Below, in pieces: positions 1-6,952 of a DNA stretch of 21,164 bases. This stretch comes from a virus. Where the stretch lies: positions 1-21,164 of the IMG/VR virus record IMGVR_UViG_3300007539_006868. The stretch is one strand, 5' to 3'. Each line of letters begins with the position of its first letter. The stretch's first letter is position 1. The notes below the pieces were generated by a model. That model saw only the letters and a program-made list of their open reading frames with translations. It did not search any database and was not told the origin of the DNA. The translations under genes and the position numbers were made by a program.

Positions 1-166
1 ACCATTCAACAGCCGGGCCGTCGGTTCGGTGACGCTTCCCATTCAACCGCCATTCCTTCGTGCCGTCGGAATCTTCAATAGCCGGGCCGTCGGTTCGGTG
101 AAGCTCACCATTCAAATACCATACCTTCGAGCCGTCGGAATATTCTTTCATTTCAGGAACAGACAT
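1..166 (-). CDS. HRxDGPA / WxLNG repeat protein, 3' end off window
   Basis: The frame opens with ATG at 166 and stays open to the window edge, giving 55 visible residues. It has a good ribosome site (GGAGA at 175-171) and a promoter at 188-216. The protein is made of about 23-residue units of the form DG-x-K-x-W-x-LNG-x2-HRTDGPA-x-E, seen twice; at DNA level the core repeats with a 69-bp period (11-31 and 80-100). Such units resemble the MORN-like repeats of YwqK-type antitoxins and of many phage and giant-virus proteins, whose role is unsettled. The repeats are clearly richer in G+C than the neighbouring DNA, which suggests recent acquisition or repeat homogenisation. A broken relative lies at 14437-14566. 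The reading frame is secure; no function is claimed. Confidence 0.8.
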   Translation of the reverse strand, partial: MSVPEMKEYSDGSKVWYLNGELHRTDGPAIEDSDGTKEWRLNGKRHRTDGPAVEW

Positions 167-187
167 TATTTCTCCAACGATGGTTCT

Positions 188-216
188 AATATAGCATAGG
201 CAAGCGGCTAGGTCAA
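188..216 (-). promoter_or_regulatory. sigma70-type promoter for the edge repeat gene
   Basis: On the minus strand the -35 box is TTGACC (216-211) and the -10 box is TATATT (193-188), separated by exactly 17 bp. The predicted start near 181 leaves a leader of about 15 nt containing the GGAGA ribosome site. The -35 word recurs just upstream (GGTCAAGG at 211 and again at 225 on the plus strand). Confidence 0.7.
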
Positions 217-226
217 GGCAATTAGG

Positions 227-685
227 TCAAGGGCTTGTCAATTGAACATTATTTGTGTTAGCGTCAATTTTCTTGATTTTAGAAATTATCCTTTCTGCTT
301 TATCATTTTTTACTAATTCACCATCCTTATTTTTAGTATAAGCAGGGAATAGCACCTTAATCCAATAACAAAGCGCCTCTGTTGTTAAATACCCATAAAT
401 ATAATTTTTCCTGTTTTTTTCAATCCAAATAACAATTTCTTTCGTAGTAGTGCCCTTTAAAGGTAAAGGTGATCCGGAAGGAGTATGAATAATATGTCTA
501 TTCTTATGTTGTTCTTCATCGTTGTTTATATTATTATTTTTTGAAAGAATATTCTTTCTTGTATTTTTCATTTTTACTGGAGGTTCGAAAGAGAAGTTAC
601 AATTTGGACACTTCTTGTTTCTTGCTCCGATAATAATTTCACAGTTATTACAAGTCTTTTTGCCTCGTCCTGGTTTTGAAATCAT
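227..685 (-). CDS. small zinc-ribbon protein
   Basis: A 152-residue protein of unknown function. Residues 12-29 form a clear four-cysteine ribbon, CNNC-x10-CPNC (C12, C15, C26, C29), preceded by a basic GRGKK stretch and followed by FSFEPP. Similar GRGKK-C-x2-C-IIGAR-CP-x-C modules are common in phage and virus proteins and are thought to bind nucleic acid or protein. The middle (about 45-75) is Asn/Lys-rich and probably disordered; the C-terminal half looks globular and basic. The start at 685 has AGGA about 11 nt upstream, a long spacing. It follows the tRNA gene, probably on the transcript from the promoter at 1027-1055. Confidence 0.8.
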   Translation of the reverse strand: MISKPGRGKKTCNNCEIIIGARNKKCPNCNFSFEPPVKMKNTRKNILSKNNNINNDEEQHKNRHIIHTPSGSPLPLKGTTTKEIVIWIEKNRKNYIYGYLTTEALCYWIKVLFPAYTKNKDGELVKNDKAERIISKIKKIDANTNNVQLTSP

Positions 686-715
686 AAATTATAATATCCT
701 TTAAAAATAAAAAAA

Positions 716-787
716 TGGAGATGGGGAGACTCGAACTCCCAAATGCGGAATGCAAAACCGCCAGTTTCCCAGTTAGCTTACATCCCC
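716..787 (-). tRNA. tRNA-Ala (anticodon TGC)
   Basis: The minus strand folds as a cloverleaf. The acceptor stem GGGGATG pairs with CATCTCC with discriminator A. The T arm is GGGAG-TTCGAGT-CTCCC. The anticodon loop TTTGCAT sits on GCGG/CCGC with one U-U mismatch at 31-39. The anticodon reads TGC, and the G3-U70 wobble pair, the classical alanine identity element, is present. The D stem is weak (A10-T25 plus a C-A mismatch). CCA is not encoded, and a run of T follows at 715-709. Cys (GCA) would need a shifted loop and lacks fitting identity bases. Confidence 0.85.
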
Positions 788-807
788 AAAGAGAAATTAA
801 CTTTCAT

Positions 808-990
808 TTATTGTAACTCTGATAAGTGTGGATTTTGAAGCCACCATAGAATAATATCATGAACTTTAAGTTCAGAATACTTTTTTTGAACTATTTCTTC
901 AATTCTATTACTAATTTCTTCTGCTTCCGAAAGTTCCTCCATAGTAAAAGTAGTGGCAACTAATTCTTTCACTTTATTGTCCTTCTTCAT
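808..990 (-). CDS. small hypothetical protein
   Basis: A 60-residue acidic protein with no recognised domain; the centre (EELSEAEEISNRIEEIVQKK) is probably helical. I chose the ATG at 990 because GGAG lies 7 nt upstream. The longer frame opening with GTG at 1020 begins at the predicted transcription start and cannot carry a leader; ATG at 1005 has only a weak AAGAGA. It is the first gene behind the promoter at 1027-1055 and lies 20 nt before the tRNA, so the two are probably co-transcribed. Small early phage proteins in such positions often modulate the host, but nothing in the sequence shows this. Confidence 0.65.
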   Translation of the reverse strand: MKKDNKVKELVATTFTMEELSEAEEISNRIEEIVQKKYSELKVHDIILWWLQNPHLSELQ

Positions 991-1026
991 GTGTGTGCTC
1001 CACATTCTCTTATTTAGCACGTATTA

Positions 1027-1055
1027 AATATAGCCTGTTGCTTGTTTGGTGTCAA
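1027..1055 (-). promoter_or_regulatory. sigma70-type promoter for 60-aa gene and tRNA
   Basis: TTGACA (1055-1050), a 17-bp spacer, then TATATT (1032-1027) on the minus strand. The start is expected near 1020, giving a leader of about 30 nt before the ATG at 990. A perfect inverted repeat overlaps the -35 box (1051-1065). Confidence 0.85.
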
Positions 1056-1065
1056 GAGCCTTGAC
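1051..1065. promoter_or_regulatory. candidate operator palindrome
   Basis: GTCAAG-AGC-CTTGAC is a perfect 6-bp inverted repeat covering part of the -35 box. An imperfect version, GTCAAG-GG-CTTGTC, lies at 226-239, just upstream of the promoter at 188-216. The shared word suggests, but does not prove, a common repressor or activator. Confidence 0.35.
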
Positions 1066-1100
1066 TTTGAGTTTTCATTCATTAAAAAACATGCTTTATT

Positions 1101-1463
1101 TTATTCTTTGTTTTCCAGCATCCTAACTTCTTTTGTTCCGTTTTGTTTATATATGTGTTGTTCTCCGTCACTAAAAGTAATAATAGTGTTATTGGTTGGG
1201 TGACTTTCTACATGTATTTGCAAAAAATCTCTTATAGAATCAAAAACGGCTAAACTTCCTTTTGGAGAAGGTAAAAGCCAGTTTACAACACACCAACCGG
1301 ATGCCAATATTACTCCCTGTGTAACTATACCTACGCCTGAAACACCTGTTTCATCACTTTGACGATACATTGTAAAGGTTTTTATACCTACTGGTGCTCT
1401 GTTTGTTGGTGATTTCGGCATTAATTCATCAGGGTTTAAATTTATATTCTTTTTGTTATTCAT
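1101..1463 (-). CDS. conserved hypothetical protein (SGVG-type)
   Basis: A 120-residue soluble protein without a recognised catalytic motif. The core from about residue 30 reads TMYRQSDETGVSGVG, followed by a hydrophobic stretch with VVNWLLPSPKGS and a VFDSI segment. Arrangements of this kind (DETGVSGxGxVxxGV, then WL, then a Val/Phe-Asp-Ser-x stretch) are familiar from short uncharacterised proteins in phages and bacteria; this is recollection, not a search. It starts at ATG 1463 with GGAG about 10 nt upstream. It follows a hairpin at 1491-1507, so part of its transcription may be attenuated or it may have its own start site. Confidence 0.7.
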   Translation of the reverse strand: MNNKKNINLNPDELMPKSPTNRAPVGIKTFTMYRQSDETGVSGVGIVTQGVILASGWCVVNWLLPSPKGSLAVFDSIRDFLQIHVESHPTNNTIITFSDGEQHIYKQNGTKEVRMLENKE

Positions 1464-1475
1464 ATTAATAATGCT

Positions 1476-1507
1476 CCAAATAAAAGTAAGGCCGGCATTG
1501 AGCCGGC
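1476..1507 (-). terminator. hairpin terminator after the 62-aa gene
   Basis: GCCGGC (1502-1507) and GCCGGC (1491-1496) pair around a 5-nt loop. On the minus strand they are followed by CTTACTTTTATTT, a moderate U-rich tract. It lies 23 nt past the stop of the 62-aa gene. Confidence 0.6.
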
Positions 1508-1529
1508 AAATAACTAAATTTAGTTATTT
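1508..1529. repeat. 22-bp perfect AT palindrome
   Basis: AAATAACTAAA followed by TTTAGTTATTT is a perfect palindrome directly between the stop codon at 1530 and the GC hairpin at 1491-1507. It may form a second stem or be a protein site; it has the size of an operator. Confidence 0.6.
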
Positions 1530-1718
1530 TTAAGCTTCACCTATGGGTTTCATATTCTCTAAAAAATAATTTAGTTTTTGTTGGGCTACTGTTTCATCCA
1601 TTTTTTTCTTCGCTGCTATATCTGAAAGATGAATTTCTTCCAGCATTGCCCATAGTGCTTCATTTTCTTCTGTCAATAATTTAATTTGTTTTGTTAGTTC
1701 TTTAATTTCATCTGACAT
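1530..1718 (-). CDS. small coiled-coil protein
   Basis: A 62-residue acidic protein. Residues 1-35 show heptad-like spacing of Leu/Ile (IKELTKQIKLL, then ENEALWAMLEEI), consistent with a short coiled coil or helical hairpin; no other domain is visible. The ATG at 1718 lies close behind its own promoter (-10 at 1737-1732), so the leader is very short and GGAG at 1729-1726 falls at or just before the predicted transcript start. Translation may therefore be nearly leaderless. It ends in a hairpin terminator and so appears to be a single-gene unit. Confidence 0.7.
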   Translation of the reverse strand: MSDEIKELTKQIKLLTEENEALWAMLEEIHLSDIAAKKKMDETVAQQKLNYFLENMKPIGEA

Positions 1719-1731
1719 TTTCTGTCTCCAT

Positions 1732-1760
1732 ATTATAACCTTTCAGTCTGTTTTAGTCAA
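1732..1760 (-). promoter_or_regulatory. sigma70-type promoter for the 62-aa gene
   Basis: TTGACT (1760-1755), a 17-bp spacer and a perfect TATAAT (1737-1732) on the minus strand, immediately after the stop codon of the protease gene ending at 1763. Confidence 0.8.
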
Positions 1761-1762
1761 GT

Positions 1763-2455
1763 TTATAATGAATTTATTATTTTATCTATTTCTATTAAAT
1801 TTATAGGAACGATTAAAACAATATCTTCAATAATCGTGGGCTCTCCTAGATAATCAGAACCTACTGAAACTGCTATTAGAATACCTAACAATCTTCCTTT
1901 TGAATCAAAAACAGAAGAACCTGATGCTCCGGGCCACGCGTAAGAGTGTAAATAAATATCACCTTTATGTGAAACGCCAGAGATATAACCTTTTATTGTC
2001 ATTATACCTTCGTTATTGGGAAAGCCAGAATATAATATTTCGTCTCCTATTCGAATACTTTTTAACGGTGTAGTATCAAAAGGTATTGGATTTACTGAAC
2101 CAATTCCCGGAAGGCTAACTATTGCAATATCCAATTTTTGATTTAGATAAACTATTTTTCCAAGCATTTTTTCATAACCAGTATCAATATAAAATATTCC
2201 TGGTTCGGGCCCAAAAACATGAGCCGCTGTTATCATAAATGCTTTTCCATTTTTCTGATAAATTGTGCCCGTTCCAACACTCTGACCCCATTCTGAAAAT
2301 GCGATAACTTTTACAGTTGCTTGGCGACTATTGGAAATCTGTTTATTAGATATTTTTAATATTTTTGGTTTCGTATTGAAATTTGCGACAACATCGAAAT
2401 TATCATTTTTACATGAACATAAAAATAAAAATAAACTTAACAATACGTTTTTCAC
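1763..2455 (-). CDS. trypsin-like serine protease with lipoprotein signal
   Basis: A 230-residue protein with an N-terminal export signal (MKNVLLSLFLFLCSC). The L-C-S-C sequence at 13-16 fits a lipobox with Cys16 as the lipidated residue, so the mature enzyme should sit on a membrane surface outside the cytoplasm. The chymotrypsin-fold triad is visible: His79 in ITAAHVF, Asp109 in KLDIAIV, and Ser178 in PGASGSS, giving an S1C/HtrA-like peptidase without a PDZ domain. The start is GTG at 2455 with a strong GGGAGG 7 nt upstream; the ATG one base before it hits a stop at once. Host cell envelope remodelling, superinfection exclusion or cleavage of an external protein are possible roles; none is shown. 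Confidence 0.85.
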   Translation of the reverse strand: MKNVLLSLFLFLCSCKNDNFDVVANFNTKPKILKISNKQISNSRQATVKVIAFSEWGQSVGTGTIYQKNGKAFMITAAHVFGPEPGIFYIDTGYEKMLGKIVYLNQKLDIAIVSLPGIGSVNPIPFDTTPLKSIRIGDEILYSGFPNNEGIMTIKGYISGVSHKGDIYLHSYAWPGASGSSVFDSKGRLLGILIAVSVGSDYLGEPTIIEDIVLIVPINLIEIDKIINSL

Positions 2456-2488
2456 ATTAGTACCTCCCTTTATATAAATAAATAGAAG

Positions 2489-2926
2489 TTATTTATTAAA
2501 AACGCTGTAAGCAACACTAGTAAATTGCGGGCCTAAGTCATATTTATTAATATTTTCTCTGTAAACCCATTCGTAATCTTTATGTTCTTGTGAAATTTGT
2601 AGATTTCCACTCCATTTTGTTATAACAAAAAAAGTTATTCTTTTTTGCGTTTCTAAAATATGACAATTTTCTGTACTTATTAATAAATTTGTTTCTTCTT
2701 TTATTTCTCTTTTAAGCGCTTCTTCTTTTGTTTCTGATTTTTCAATATGACCACCTGGTAAGTCCCATTCCCACGGTATTCTATCTGATTTATTGTTTTC
2801 ATTTCTTTTTAATAATAAACAAGTGTCATCATCTTTATTATATATAATTGCTTTAACAATATTGTTTTTACTTTCATTGGCTTCAGATAAATAAGAATTC
2901 CAAATTTTCATAATATTCTTCATCAT
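2489..2926 (-). CDS. Nudix hydrolase with capsid-targeting-like leader
   Basis: A 145-residue Nudix (MutT-like) protein. The Nudix box spans residues 59-81: GHIEKSE, seven residues, then REIKEET, matching G-x5-E-x7-REUxEE with Asn in place of the usual final Gly. The family cleaves nucleoside diphosphates linked to another moiety, using Mg2+; the substrate here is unknown. Residues 2-15 (MKNIMKIWNSYLSEA) closely match the N-terminus of the upstream 840-residue protein, so the leader is probably a targeting peptide rather than part of the enzyme. ATG at 2926 overlaps the upstream stop; ATG at 2923 is equally possible. Nudix assignment is firm, targeting is inference. Confidence 0.88.
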   Translation of the reverse strand: MMKNIMKIWNSYLSEANESKNNIVKAIIYNKDDDTCLLLKRNENNKSDRIPWEWDLPGGHIEKSETKEEALKREIKEETNLLISTENCHILETQKRITFFVITKWSGNLQISQEHKDYEWVYRENINKYDLGPQFTSVAYSVFNK

Positions 2927-5448
2927 TATATTTTAGTTAATGTATTAATTTTAATTTTATGAACCGTAACACCTGGAACATACTTAGAAGAATTTATCGA
3001 AGGTACTAGTATTCTATTAATATAGGTTATAGGTCGTATAGAATCAGAACGAAGGTGAAATTTAGTTTTAATTTCTAAAGTATCTTTTTTATCGTGCTTT
3101 TCGTAATCCGGGTATGAAATTACTGTTATTCCATCAATCGACCTAATTCTATTTAAACTTTCTTCAATACCACCAGAGGCATCTTTATTGATGTTTAAAA
3201 TTAAGTTTATCTGATACAATCTTGTTTCATGTTTTTTCTCTTCTTTGATTACCTCTTGTGAATTAAAATACTCTTTGAGATTACTAGAAACCATTTTTTG
3301 TAGAGGTTTGGTAATCATACTTATTTTTTTATCTAACTGAATTAAATATTCTCTTATTGTAAAAGCTGTGGCTGCAGCATCTTCTTCATCTTCATCTGGT
3401 TCTACAGAAAAAGAGAGCTTATAAAAAACATCAAAATTTCCTTGTGGTTTATATTCAGCGCGCGCTCCTATTTCTCCTCCAGGTGTGCCGGGACCGGTAT
3501 ATGTTCTATTCTCTGTATACAAATCAATATTTAAAACACCGACACTTAACGCTTCCGAAACAATTTCGTACGATTCAGAAGAGAGTTCATATGCAGATTT
3601 CCAATCAAATTCTTCTTCTGTACCAAATAGATTTTGTTGTTTAGCTTTTTCTTTTATATTGTTTGTCACACTACGCAATAACTCAATTAAATTTTCCGAA
3701 ACTTCTGCTTGTTTTGGATATGATAAAGGAATTATATAACGTTGTTGTGTGAGAAAATCCCGAGCCGGTTCAACACCTGGATTTGAAAAAATCTTTGTTA
3801 ATAGTTTGCCATCCAATATTGTATTGTTTATCATATAAGGCATTGTACCCAAAAAGAGAAGACCTGATTCTATATCAATATTGTCGTTATTTTTATCTAG
3901 AACAATCTCAAAATTTTTATATTCTACATCTTCTAGGATACCTTGTATAATTTTGTTAGTAGAACCTAGGATATATCCATTCCCTATAAGGTATTCTGTG
4001 GCCGTTTCAATATGAGAATCTAAATCTTTGATAGTATAGTCTAGAAAATCCTGCATTTCATCCTCAATATCTTCTATCACTTTTTCTGTTGATGTATCAA
4101 TATTAAAATCATCTTCAGTATAAGTTTTACTACCATAAAAAGTAAATATTATATATTTTCTTATCTTATCGTAATCTATATTTACAAAATCTGTGCTTAT
4201 TTCAATATAAGTATTAAATCCTATACTTCCAACAAATTCTGAAATTTTTCTCCAATTGCCAGAATCGCCTAAATCTTCTTTAATCGCCTCAGCTTGACTT
4301 TCTGAACATTTAATCTCCAAAGAAAAACTGGCATCAACCAATATTTCTGAATCACCATCATAATCAGTATTAAATGAAACCGCTCGATTAGAAAGTCTTC
4401 TACATATTGTTTCTACCTCTTCTGCAACTTCTGAAAAATTTCTTTTTCCTTCAACACCGGTTTGTTCAATTAGATAATTTATAAATTTTGGAAATTTCTC
4501 TGATTCACCCGAATACTGTCCTGTCTCTTCTATTTGTTTAATATTATGATAATTTATAAAATCTACTATATAATCCCAATACTCACTTTTCGGACAACTA
4601 TTTGAACTACCTTTTATCTGGTAAATAGTTTCTCCTCCCTTCGCTAGTGTTACAAAACGCTTAACACCATTAGGATACTCTTTTCCTCTTCTTCTTAATG
4701 AATATAAAGTTGTTCCTCTTTCGGTTCCGCAATGGTTCATTCTGCTAGCTTCTACAGGACAATGATCTGTTTCTGTATTGTACCAATAAAATCCGTCGTC
4801 ATATTCTTTTTCAATTTGTTCGTCTCTATCTGCTGCTTTTTCTATGTTTATATCTTTTACAAATAAACGAAGTTTTCTTTCAATTTGTTTGGGGTTTTCA
4901 TCTTTAAGTTCTTCTTCTTTATTTTGAATTAATGTTAAACCATCCGGATTGTTTTCAAAGAAAATAATGAATTCATCATAACTACCAAGAAAACTTTCTA
5001 CCGTATTTAAAAACGCTCCATTAATGTTATTAATAATGACACTTCTTTCTTTTTCTTCTAAACTCTGGTCTTTTCTTACAGTTTTAATAAATCTTTTATA
5101 AGCACCAATGTCATCTTTCATAGTTTTGTCTAGATTATTTACAATCTCTACTAAAGATGCTGCTACTTGTTCTTTAAAATCATTAGTACTTTTCGCTAAA
5201 TAAAAATTAATTTCTTTTTCTATTCCTTCTATGTAATATACAAGAGAAAACGACAATGTGTTTTTTGATTTTAAAAACCATTTACGAACAAGATATTCGA
5301 CTTGACTCTTGGATAAAGTTGTTGTGCTTTGCTTAAATTCATCAATTAAAAAATCTGGAATTCCTAGATTTTCTATTGCTTCTTCCAGAATTTCTTTTGT
5401 TTGGCTTTCTAGTAGAAAAGAATTCCAATTCTTAAAAAGATTTTTCAT
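2926..5448 (-). CDS. large phage protein with PcfJ-like HCG motif
   Basis: An 840-residue protein of unknown function. Residues 1-15 (MKNLFKNWNSFLLES) form the same short amphipathic leader as the next gene, resembling T4 capsid-targeting sequences. Around 220-297 there is a characteristic block: DDGFYWYN, SRMNHCGT with Cys240, TLYSLR, VTLAKG, IYQIKGSSNS, and YWDYIVDFI. This H-C-G...LYSLR...Q-x-KG-x2-N pattern resembles the PcfJ-like family found in phages and mobile elements, whose biochemistry I do not know. The rest is acidic, with a long helical N-terminal part and Glu/Asp-rich segments near 450 and 690. Start ATG 5448 has GGAG 10 nt upstream. Likely an internal virion protein injected with DNA; moderate support only. 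Confidence 0.8.
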   Translation of the reverse strand: MKNLFKNWNSFLLESQTKEILEEAIENLGIPDFLIDEFKQSTTTLSKSQVEYLVRKWFLKSKNTLSFSLVYYIEGIEKEINFYLAKSTNDFKEQVAASLVEIVNNLDKTMKDDIGAYKRFIKTVRKDQSLEEKERSVIINNINGAFLNTVESFLGSYDEFIIFFENNPDGLTLIQNKEEELKDENPKQIERKLRLFVKDINIEKAADRDEQIEKEYDDGFYWYNTETDHCPVEASRMNHCGTERGTTLYSLRRRGKEYPNGVKRFVTLAKGGETIYQIKGSSNSCPKSEYWDYIVDFINYHNIKQIEETGQYSGESEKFPKFINYLIEQTGVEGKRNFSEVAEEVETICRRLSNRAVSFNTDYDGDSEILVDASFSLEIKCSESQAEAIKEDLGDSGNWRKISEFVGSIGFNTYIEISTDFVNIDYDKIRKYIIFTFYGSKTYTEDDFNIDTSTEKVIEDIEDEMQDFLDYTIKDLDSHIETATEYLIGNGYILGSTNKIIQGILEDVEYKNFEIVLDKNNDNIDIESGLLFLGTMPYMINNTILDGKLLTKIFSNPGVEPARDFLTQQRYIIPLSYPKQAEVSENLIELLRSVTNNIKEKAKQQNLFGTEEEFDWKSAYELSSESYEIVSEALSVGVLNIDLYTENRTYTGPGTPGGEIGARAEYKPQGNFDVFYKLSFSVEPDEDEEDAAATAFTIREYLIQLDKKISMITKPLQKMVSSNLKEYFNSQEVIKEEKKHETRLYQINLILNINKDASGGIEESLNRIRSIDGITVISYPDYEKHDKKDTLEIKTKFHLRSDSIRPITYINRILVPSINSSKYVPGVTVHKIKINTLTKI

Positions 5449-5523
5449 ATTTTATTATCTCCACTGAAGTTACACGTCTAAGAAGTATACTTTCATATTA
5501 AATAGTTTTGTTAATAGAATATT

Positions 5524-5871
5524 CTACTTATGGAGTTGAATGATAATTATTAAACAAGCAAGAAAAAAACAACTTATCGTCTTAAAGGTGAATGGACTTT
5601 CATTCGTAAAATACCAAGTCATTATTGGGAATGGTATCCAAGAAGCTGCAAATCCTAGGAATCTAGGCAACCACAAAGAACCACTCTCTTTTACTGATAA
5701 AGTCCAACCTATCAAAAATAATATAGACGCTGGTACTCCAAAAAAGCCGATTGCTATATATTCTTTCCCTTTCCACCAGTCAAATACTAAACCGGCGTTT
5801 AATTGTAACCAACTAAACATATGTCCCAAACAAAAAAGAGCAAACGCTTTCCAATAAATTACATTATACAT
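5524..5871 (-). CDS. integral membrane protein, about four TM helices
   Basis: A 115-residue, strongly hydrophobic protein. Likely membrane segments lie near residues 6-27, 37-59, 67-88 and 95-112, separated by short loops such as DWWKGKE and TNESPFT, with aromatic residues at the boundaries. The FGVPASILF and RFLGF...FPIMTWYF patterns recall a small conserved membrane protein family in phages; its role is unknown to me. It starts at ATG 5871, two bases after the stop of the metallopeptidase gene, so it belongs to the groEL operon. A 75-nt gap to the next gene contains an AT-rich motif (5496-5506) but no sigma70-type promoter. Confidence 0.75.
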   Translation of the reverse strand: MYNVIYWKAFALFCLGHMFSWLQLNAGLVFDWWKGKEYIAIGFFGVPASILFLIGWTLSVKESGSLWLPRFLGFAASWIPFPIMTWYFTNESPFTFKTISCFFLACLIIIIQLHK

Positions 5872-5873
5872 TA

Positions 5874-6308
5874 TTAAATATTTTCCGGATCACAAGCCCA
5901 TTTGATATAATCAAATAGATTTTTCTTCATAAAATTATGCCATTTCTTTTCATTAAGATTTATTTCTAGTTTTTGTGCTAATAATCTTCCATTTTCCCAT
6001 GCAATAACTTCTTCCCTCATAACATCTACTCTACGAGAAATGCTTTTATTTTTTAATTTAAAACCGTATGGAAAATTAATATTATATTTATTATCTTTTC
6101 TAACAATATGATGCCCTACTTCATGAAGTAAGCTAAACATTTGTATTTCTTTATTTTGTGCAGAATCTATTATAATAAAATTTTCTTCCTGTTCGCTTGA
6201 ATTCTCATCAAAATAATATCCATTTCCCTGACCTTTCTCAAACTCTACTTGAATTTCTAATTCTGTTTCTACATATAATAATAATTTATCAAAATTATCT
6301 TTAATCAC
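5874..6308 (-). CDS. ImmA/IrrE-like zinc metallopeptidase
   Basis: A 144-residue protein carrying a zinc-protease helix LLHEVGHH (HExxH at 62-66) and a downstream REEVIAWE segment (Glu99/100), which would supply the third ligand as in the ImmA/IrrE (DUF955-type) family. Members usually cut repressors or regulators, often encoded next to the protease, e.g. ImmA with ImmR. No helix-turn-helix partner adjoins it here, so the target may be a host factor. I chose GTG at 6308 because it overlaps the upstream stop (TAATGTG) behind AGGA; an ATG at 6341 would add 11 residues but has a poor ribosome site. Fold assignment is good, role unknown. Confidence 0.75.
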   Translation of the reverse strand: MIKDNFDKLLLYVETELEIQVEFEKGQGNGYYFDENSSEQEENFIIIDSAQNKEIQMFSLLHEVGHHIVRKDNKYNINFPYGFKLKNKSISRRVDVMREEVIAWENGRLLAQKLEINLNEKKWHNFMKKNLFDYIKWACDPENI

Positions 6309-6309
6309 A

Positions 6310-6594
6310 TTATCCTCGTAGAATTTGACGACGATGAGCATTCATTCTTTCGTTAATAATCTCCGGAGAACCAATAACTTTTATATCTAATCCAGTATGT
6401 CCCTTGTCTAGAATAATCCTAGTAAATTGCTGTCTGGTATCTAGACCATCTGGGAATTTTCCTGTCTTTTCCACTAACATTCTTGTTAAATTTTCTTCTG
6501 GTTGAATTGAGACAACATATTCTGGATTGATAAACACTTCTCTCAAGTTATAAGTATATGGTTCTGTATAATAAATTTCTACAAGCTTAATCAT
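6310..6594 (-). CDS. conserved small protein, FlbD-like pattern
   Basis: A 94-residue protein. The pattern LREVFINPEYVVSIQPE, then FTRIILDKGHTGLDIKVIGSPEIIN suggests a small beta-rich fold followed by a helix, resembling the arrangement in FlbD-type proteins and in many short phage proteins, though the similarity is weak and untested. Start ATG 6594 has a strong GGAGG 6 nt upstream and overlaps the end of the previous gene by 8 nt, so translation is probably coupled. It sits in the groEL operon. Function unknown. Confidence 0.7.
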   Translation of the reverse strand: MIKLVEIYYTEPYTYNLREVFINPEYVVSIQPEENLTRMLVEKTGKFPDGLDTRQQFTRIILDKGHTGLDIKVIGSPEIINERMNAHRRQILRG

Positions 6595-6952
6595 TTATTC
6601 CTCCTACGTTTGTCATATTCTCGTATCTTGCTAGTTCCTCTAAACTTTTCTGTAATGTTTCTTCTAAATTCTGTTTTGTTTCTTCTTGTTGTGTTTTATT
6701 ATCTTCTACTTTATATTTGATATAACCAGATAAAATAGCATGAATATCTTCTAATCTTTGATCGATATCAAATAACGCTTTTCTCGTATCTTCAATTGAT
6801 TCTAATGCTGAAAGAGGTTTAGAATAGGATAAACTTCTTATTTCAGATAATTGTCCTAAAATATATGAAACTTCTTTTTGATCTGGCATTATTTTTGATA
6901 TCTCGCGTGGGATATTATCTAATTCTACTGTGTATTGCAACTTAACCTTCAT
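6587..6952 (-). CDS. hypothetical helical protein in the groEL operon
   Basis: A 121-residue acidic protein. It starts with a short beta-like segment (MKVKLQYTVELDNIP) and continues as predicted helices with long charged stretches (about 50-75 and 85-112, e.g. QQEETKQNLEETLQKSLEEL), likely coiled coil. The ATG at 6952 overlaps the groEL stop codon (ATGA), which indicates translational coupling. It is not a GroES: length, sequence and absence of the mobile-loop signature argue against it. Function unknown. Confidence 0.7.
   Translation of the reverse strand: MKVKLQYTVELDNIPREISKIMPDQKEVSYILGQLSEIRSLSYSKPLSALESIEDTRKALFDIDQRLEDIHAILSGYIKYKVEDNKTQQEETKQNLEETLQKSLEELARYENMTNVGGIND

Noticed and set aside
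991-1020. Longer start (GTG at 1020) for the 60-aa gene
   Set aside because: It coincides with the predicted transcription start, and GGAG precedes the ATG at 990 instead.
5540-5857. Plus-strand ORF opposite the membrane protein
   Set aside because: It shadows a hydrophobic minus-strand gene that fits the operon spacing; no domain is seen.
6587-6952. GroES co-chaperonin next to groEL
   Set aside because: The sequence is charged and helical and lacks the beta-barrel and mobile-loop features of GroES.
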